A DNA stretch of 11,065 nt from JBEAOO01 sp041164825 (lineage in GTDB: Bacteria > Pseudomonadota > Gammaproteobacteria > Burkholderiales > Burkholderiaceae_C). A program made the position numbers and the translations under genes. The DNA lies in NCBI GenBank assembly GCA_041164825.1, contig JBEAOO010000357.1, positions 1 through 11,065 of the forward strand, read 5' to 3'. Shown piece by piece: positions 6,720 to 11,065 of this stretch (position 1 is its first letter; every line of letters starts with the position of its first letter). Under the pieces are notes generated by a model. The model saw nothing but the letters and a program-made list of their open reading frames with translations. It searched no databases and had not been told where the DNA came from.

Positions 6720-8434
6720 GCCCCTGCCTTTGCAAAGACCACGCCGTGCGCGTGCAGGCTCAGGCTGTGGGCTGCGCCCACCGCGCCGCCCTGCAGCGGT
6801 GCATCGGTGCACAGCTGCGCGCCATACCAGCTCGGCGGCAGGGTGATCTGCACCGGCTCGGCGCCCAGGTTCACGGCCACCAGCAGGCGGTGGCCGGCGG
6901 CGTCAAAGCGCTCAAACAGCAGCACCGGCTCGGGCGCATCAAAAAACCTCTGCTCACCGCGCACCAGCAGCGGCTGGCTGCGGCGCCACGCCAACAGGCG
7001 GCGCGCGCTGTGCAGCGCGGAGGTCGGGTCAGCCTCTTGCACATCGACCGCGCGCTCGGCGTGGCCCGTGCCCAGCGGCAGCCAGGGCTGGGCGCTGGAG
7101 AAGCCGGCGTGGGGCGCGGCGGCCGCCCAGGGCATGGGCGTGCGGCAGCCGTCGCGGCCCTTGAACTCGGGCCAAAAGGCCTTGCCGTACGGGTCTTGCA
7201 GCAGCTCAAACGGCACGTCGGCCTCGGGCAGGCCGAGTTCTTCGCCTTGGTACAGGCTGACGCTGCCGCGCAGGCTCAGCAACAGCGCTTGCATCATCGT
7301 CACCTGCGCCGGGCTGGCGCTGGAGCCGGCCGGCGCCCAGCGCGTGGCCACGCGCACCACATCGTGGTTGGAAAACGCCCAGCAGCCCCAGCCGCCGGTG
7401 CGCGCCAAGGCGGCGTCGAGCAGACTGCATTCGTGGCGGATGCGCTTGGCCGAGCCATCGGCCGTGAGCATGGCAAAGCTGTACGCCATGTGCAGGCGGC
7501 GGCCGGCGGCGGTGTACTCGGCCATCAGCGGCGGCGCGTTTTCGTCGCCCACCTCACCCACGCTGGCGGCGCCAAACGCATCGAGCACTTGGCGCAGCTC
7601 GACCAGGAAGTCGAGGTTCTGTGGCTGGCTCTTGTCGTGCAGGTGCTTCTGCATCGCGTAGGGGTTGTCCGGGCGCACGGTGCTCACGCCGGCCTGGTCT
7701 TGCAAGGCGGCGGCCGGGTTGCTGCGCAGGGCCGCGTCGTGGAACTGGTGGTTGCAGGCGTCAAACCGGAAGCCATCGACCCCGCGCTCACACCAAAACC
7801 GCACCTCGGCCAACTGCTGCGCGCGCACGTCGGGGTTGTGAAAATTGAGGTCGGGCTGGCTGGTGAGAAAGCTGTGCAGGTAGTACTGGCGGCGGCGCGC
7901 GTCCCACTGCCAGGCCGAGCCACCGAACACGCTGACCCAGTTGTTGGGCGGGCTGCCGTCGGGCAACGGGTCGGACCACACGTACCAATCGGCGCGCGGG
8001 TTGTCGCGGCTGCTGCGGCTCTCGACAAACCAGGCGTGCTGGTCGGAGGTGTGCGAGAGCACCTGGTCGATGATGACCTTGATGCCGAGCGCGTGGGCGC
8101 GCGCCAGCAGCGCGTCGAAATCGGCCAGGGTGCCGAACAGCGGGTCGACTTGCCGGTAGTCGCTGACGTCGTAGCCGAAGTCGGCCATCGGCGACTTGAA
8201 GAACGGCGAGATCCAGATCGCGTCGGCACCGAGCGAGGCCACGTGGTCAAGCTTGGCCGTGATGCCGGGCAGGTCGCCCACGCCGTCGCCGTTGCTGTCC
8301 ATGTAACTGCGGGGGTAGATCTGGTAGATCACGGCACCGCGCCACCAGTCGCTGGCGGGGTGGCTGTCGTAAACGTTTGCGGCCTGGGAAGGCGCGTGAG
8401 CGTGGGTCATGGTTGTCAAAGCCTGTGGAGCCAT
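6716..8434 (-). CDS. GH13 alpha-glucosidase (oligo-1,6-glucosidase-like, probably GH13_23)
   Basis: Predicted retaining exo-alpha-glucosidase acting on short malto-oligosaccharides; probably cytoplasmic, as no signal peptide is visible. The 572-residue protein begins its barrel with WWRGAVIYQIYPRSYMDSNG. It has the QPDLNFHNPDV motif typical of the oligo-1,6-glucosidase group, region I DQVLSHTS (Ser where many GH13 enzymes have Asn, a variant I associate with GH13_23), nucleophile D225 in GVDGFRFDACNH, acid/base E294 in SVGEVGD, D358 in FSNHD, and RTPMPW in the last third. The D-to-E spacing of 69 matches the characterised Halomonas GH13_23 enzyme as I recall it. The ATG at 8434 gives the longest frame; the ATG at 8410 (MTHAHAP) is equally plausible, and neither has a clear Shine-Dalgarno. 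Its stop overlaps the glgX start (ATGA). Alternatives are a trehalose- or sucrose-active GH13; a trehalose synthase seems unlikely. Confidence 0.88.
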   Translation of the reverse strand: MAPQALTTMTHAHAPSQAANVYDSHPASDWWRGAVIYQIYPRSYMDSNGDGVGDLPGITAKLDHVASLGADAIWISPFFKSPMADFGYDVSDYRQVDPLFGTLADFDALLARAHALGIKVIIDQVLSHTSDQHAWFVESRSSRDNPRADWYVWSDPLPDGSPPNNWVSVFGGSAWQWDARRRQYYLHSFLTSQPDLNFHNPDVRAQQLAEVRFWCERGVDGFRFDACNHQFHDAALRSNPAAALQDQAGVSTVRPDNPYAMQKHLHDKSQPQNLDFLVELRQVLDAFGAASVGEVGDENAPPLMAEYTAAGRRLHMAYSFAMLTADGSAKRIRHECSLLDAALARTGGWGCWAFSNHDVVRVATRWAPAGSSASPAQVTMMQALLLSLRGSVSLYQGEELGLPEADVPFELLQDPYGKAFWPEFKGRDGCRTPMPWAAAAPHAGFSSAQPWLPLGTGHAERAVDVQEADPTSALHSARRLLAWRRSQPLLVRGEQRFFDAPEPVLLFERFDAAGHRLLVAVNLGAEPVQITLPPSWYGAQLCTDAPLQGGAVGAAHSLSLHAHGVVFAKAGA

Positions 8435-8607
8435 CTGGTGGCGTCAATGAATGCCATCTTGCACCGGAAACTGCACGTAACCGGCCCCCGGGTAAACCAC
8501 TTCATGGGGCCGCCTCGGAAGGCTGCCAACATGACTGGCACCCGCCTTGCAAGAGTCGTCCCCGAACCCCGGGGCGCACGCATGGCGCCCCTGCCCAGGA
8601 GCACCGG
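8435..8607. promoter_or_regulatory. Divergent promoter region between the glycogen and urease clusters
   Basis: This 173-bp region separates the two divergent gene blocks and should hold promoters for both. Seen in it are a sigma-54 promoter toward ureA (8536-8551), a direct repeat of TGCAC at 8460 and 8472, and an imperfect 17-bp palindrome at 8478-8494 (arms TAACCGG and CCGGGTA, 3-nt centre). A five-pair GC hairpin (arms 8560-8564 and 8570-8574) falls at the predicted urease transcript start. I could not find a convincing sigma-70 promoter for the minus-strand operon. There is no remnant of ureD here. Confidence 0.6.
8536..8551 (+). promoter_or_regulatory. Sigma-54 (RpoN) -24/-12 promoter for the urease operon
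   Basis: The bases TGGCACCCGCCTTGCA fit the RpoN consensus TGGCAC-N5-TTGCA at every fixed position, with the required 10 bp between the invariant GG (8537-8538) and GC (8549-8550). Counting C8550 as -12 puts the transcript start near 8562, leaving a leader of about 46 nt before the ureA ATG. It is non-coding and correctly oriented. RpoN promoters need an enhancer-binding activator; for a urease operon NtrC is the obvious candidate, but the upstream TGCACC element (8460-8465) is only a half-site and I see no full NtrC dyad. Confidence 0.75.
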
Positions 8608-8910
8608 ATGGAACTGACCCCGCGCGAAAAAGACAAGCTGTTGATCTTCACCGCCGCGCTGCTGGCCGAGCGCCGCAAGGCCCGCGGCCTGAAACTCAAT
8701 TACCCCGAGGCCGTGGCGCTGATCAGCGCGGCCATCATGGAAGGCGCCCGCGACGGCCAAACCGTGGCCAACCTGATGAGCGACGGCAAGCGCGTGCTCA
8801 CCCGCGCCGACGTGATGGAGGGCGTGGCCGAGATGATTCCCGACATCCAGGTCGAAGCCACCTTTCCGGACGGCACCAAATTGGTGACCGTGCACCAACC
8901 GATTGCGTGA
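8608..8910 (+). CDS. ureA: Urease subunit gamma
   Basis: Smallest structural subunit of the cytoplasmic nickel urease, which hydrolyses urea to ammonia and carbamate; it assembles with UreB and UreC as a trimer of heterotrimers. The 100-residue length is exactly that of the family. Conserved parts include MELTPREKDKLLIFTAALLA at the start, GLKLNYPEAVALIS, EGARDGQTVANLM, and the C-terminal run EMIPDIQVEATFPDGTKLV ending VHQPIA. The start at 8608 is fixed by AGGAG at 8597-8601 with a 6-nt spacer; the same frame is open upstream to 8377, but that part has no urease similarity. It is the first gene of the plus-strand operon and lies about 46 nt after the predicted sigma-54 transcript start. The usual first gene, ureD, is not upstream. 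Confidence 0.98.
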   Translation: MELTPREKDKLLIFTAALLAERRKARGLKLNYPEAVALISAAIMEGARDGQTVANLMSDGKRVLTRADVMEGVAEMIPDIQVEATFPDGTKLVTVHQPIA

Positions 8911-8922
8911 CCACCCACGCCT

Positions 8923-8937
8923 GCACCGACTCGGTGC
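8923..8937 (+). terminator. Short perfect hairpin between ureA and the hupE-type gene
   Basis: GCACCG-ACT-CGGTGC forms a six-pair stem with a 3-nt loop, 12 nt after the ureA stop and followed by CTTTGCC. The T-run is too short for an efficient intrinsic terminator, so partial attenuation, a processing site or message stabilisation is more likely. A second inverted repeat (TTGGTG at 8881-8886 with CACCAA at 8893-8898) lies in the last codons of ureA. The structures are seen; the function is inferred. Confidence 0.4.
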
Positions 8938-8965
8938 CTTTGCCCCCACCTCGGAGAACCGCACC

Positions 8966-9562
8966 ATGACCCGCACCTTTCGCCGCCCCTTGCTCTTGAT
9001 CGCCGGCCTGCTGGGCAGCGGCCTGGCCTCGGCCCACACCGGTGTTGACGCCAGCGCCCACCACGGTGTGGTCACCGGCTTCATGCACCCGCTCACCGGC
9101 ACCGACCACCTGGCCGCGATGCTGGCCGTGGGCCTGTGGAGCGCCGTCAGCGCCCCGGCCGTGGACCGCCGCATGCTGCGCGCGCCGATCACGTTTGCGT
9201 TGATGCTGCTGGCGGGCGCGCTGCTGGGCTATGCCGGCGTCAGCCTGCCGGCGGTGGAGCCGATGATTGCGGCGTCGGTGCTGGTGCTGGGCCTGCTGGC
9301 CGCTTCGCGCCAAGCCCTGAGCGCCCCGCTGGCCGCGCTGCTGGTGGGCGGTTTCGCGGTGTTTCACGGCGTGGCACACGGCGCCGAGTTGAGCGAACAC
9401 CACGGCGGCTTGGGCGCGCTGATCGGCATGGTGGCCGCCACCGCGCTGCTGCACGGTGTGGGCCTGGGCGCAGGTGCCCTGCTGCGCCAGCGCAGTGTTT
9501 GGTTGCCGCGCGTGGCCGGCCTCGGCATCGCCGCCTTTGGCGCCTCGCTGCTCGTGGCCTGA
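8966..9562 (+). CDS. ureJ: HupE/UreJ family membrane protein, probable nickel permease
   Basis: A 198-residue inner-membrane protein likely to import nickel for urease. Residues 1-23 look like a cleavable signal peptide (two arginines, then LLLIAGLLGSGLASA) with probable cleavage before H24, giving a mature protein that starts with histidine. Family motifs are HPLTGTDH (41-48), in the first mature membrane segment, and FHGVAHGAE (133-141); both carry His/Asp/Glu that could bind metal. About six hydrophobic segments follow, ending in GLGIAAFGASLLVA. The ATG at 8966 has GGAG 9 nt upstream; a longer frame from 8903 would add an unrelated hydrophilic tail and overlap ureA. It lies between ureA and ureB, as ureJ does in some betaproteobacterial urease clusters (I recall Bordetella), which supports nickel for urease over hydrogenase. 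Confidence 0.92.
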   Translation: MTRTFRRPLLLIAGLLGSGLASAHTGVDASAHHGVVTGFMHPLTGTDHLAAMLAVGLWSAVSAPAVDRRMLRAPITFALMLLAGALLGYAGVSLPAVEPMIAASVLVLGLLAASRQALSAPLAALLVGGFAVFHGVAHGAELSEHHGGLGALIGMVAATALLHGVGLGAGALLRQRSVWLPRVAGLGIAAFGASLLVA

Positions 9563-9578
9563 ACCGGAGCACCCCACC

Positions 9579-9884
9579 ATGATCCCCGGCGAACTGCTCA
9601 CCGACGGCCCCGACCACCTGCTCAACCCCGGCCGCCGCACGCTCACCCTGGTGGTGGAAAACAGCGGCGACCGCCCGATCCAGGTCGGCTCGCACTACCA
9701 CTTTGCCGAGACCAACGGCGCGCTGCAATTTGACCGCGCCGCCGCGCGCGGCATGCGCTTGAACATCGCCTCCGGCACAGCCGTGCGCTTTGAGCCCGGC
9801 CAGCAGCGCACGATCGAGTTGGTCGACTACGCCGGCAGCCGCGAGGTTTACGGTTTCCGCGGCCTGGTGCAAGGCGCGCTCTGA
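9579..9884 (+). CDS. ureB: Urease subunit beta
   Basis: Second structural subunit of the urease apoenzyme; it packs against UreC and is thought to help the metallochaperone proteins reach the active site. The 101-residue length is normal for a separate beta subunit. Visible signatures are MIPGELL at the start, NSGDRPIQVGSHYHFAETN (the SHYHF motif is nearly invariant), FDRAAARGMRLNIASGTAVRFEPG, and VYGFRGLVQG at the end. The ATG at 9579 has GGAG at 9566-9569 with a 9-nt spacer, and the gene begins 16 nt after the ureJ stop, so both are certainly on one transcript. The frame stays open upstream inside ureJ, but that part is a shadow. Confidence 0.98.
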   Translation: MIPGELLTDGPDHLLNPGRRTLTLVVENSGDRPIQVGSHYHFAETNGALQFDRAAARGMRLNIASGTAVRFEPGQQRTIELVDYAGSREVYGFRGLVQGAL

Positions 9885-9944
9885 CGCGCCCCTGAACCCA
9901 GGTCCGCCCCGCGCCCCCACCACCGAGAACAGCACACACACACC
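9885..9944 (+). other. ureB-ureC gap with CA repeat and weak ribosome binding site
   Basis: This 60-bp gap ends with the CA-repeat tract AGCACACACACACC directly before the ureC ATG. The only purine-rich element, CCGAGAAC, has its GAG about 18 nt before the ATG, too far for a standard Shine-Dalgarno. A four-pair hairpin (CCTG/CAGG, 9891-9902) is also present. The other urease genes here have clear GGAG or AGGAG sites. Confidence 0.45.

Positions 9945-11065
<1,121 letters not shown>

Noticed and set aside
6720..6812. Longer glgX frame starting at 6812
   Set aside because: The extra 31 residues lie inside the conserved C-terminal end of the alpha-glucosidase gene and look like an out-of-frame translation; the ATGA overlap start at 6719 is better supported.
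4905..7661. A 918-codon plus-strand open frame antisense to glgX and part of the alpha-glucosidase gene
   Set aside because: It is codon-aligned opposite glgX, where high-GC third positions remove stop codons from the antisense frame. Its translation is Ala/Val/Gly/His-rich without domains, while the minus strand encodes complete enzymes.
8491..8510. ACCA-N5-TGGG dyad considered as an NtrC site
   Set aside because: NtrC sites have 3 bp between such arms (7-3-7 layout); this one has 5, and the outer bases fit poorly.
8377..8607. Upstream in-frame extension of ureA, considered as a ureD remnant
   Set aside because: The translated stretch has no UreD similarity, includes the sigma-54 promoter and is followed by a clear AGGAG site at the standard ureA start.
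8923..8943. Hairpin resembling the last stem of the Streptococcus pyogenes tracrRNA (GCACCGA-TCGGTGC)
   Set aside because: The stem likeness is a short coincidence: the loop differs, there is no repeat array, no cas gene and no anti-repeat nearby, and it lies between two urease operon genes.

Overview
The window comes from a high-GC genome (roughly two thirds G+C by eye, strongly GC-biased third codon positions). The protein sequences and the urease gene order fit a betaproteobacterium of the order Burkholderiales, probably near the Comamonadaceae. That placement is inferred from protein style and gene order, not from a marker gene. I found no rRNA, tRNA, CRISPR array, insertion sequence or phage gene.

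Left three quarters (1-8434), all minus strand: a glycogen metabolism cluster. In transcription order it encodes a GH13_23-type alpha-glucosidase (8434-6716), the debranching enzyme GlgX (6719-4431, 4-bp ATGA overlap with the previous gene), ADP-glucose pyrophosphorylase GlgC (4338-3058), ADP-glucose-dependent glycogen synthase GlgA (3014-1572) and glycogen/alpha-glucan phosphorylase GlgP (1409 to beyond position 1, C-terminus missing). GlgC makes ADP-glucose, GlgA polymerises it, GlgP shortens outer chains to glucose-1-phosphate, GlgX removes the limit branches, and the alpha-glucosidase can hydrolyse the released malto-oligosaccharides. The branching enzyme GlgB is not in the window.

Right quarter (8608-11065), all plus strand: the start of a urease operon, ureA, a HupE/UreJ nickel-permease family gene, ureB and ureC (3' end missing). 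All urease active-site residues that fall inside the window are present. No ureD lies upstream of ureA; the divergent glycogen cluster occupies that place.

The two blocks diverge from a 173-bp region (8435-8607). It carries a very good -24/-12 sigma-54 promoter match pointing at ureA, which suggests nitrogen-responsive urease expression. Other small-scale features are a 12-bp tandem repeat encoding a low-complexity N-terminal extension of GlgX, a 13-bp tandem duplication upstream of glgP, and GC-rich hairpins after glgA and between ureA and the hupE-type gene. I see no wholly new biological system here: the genes belong to known families, and the points of interest are regulatory and architectural.
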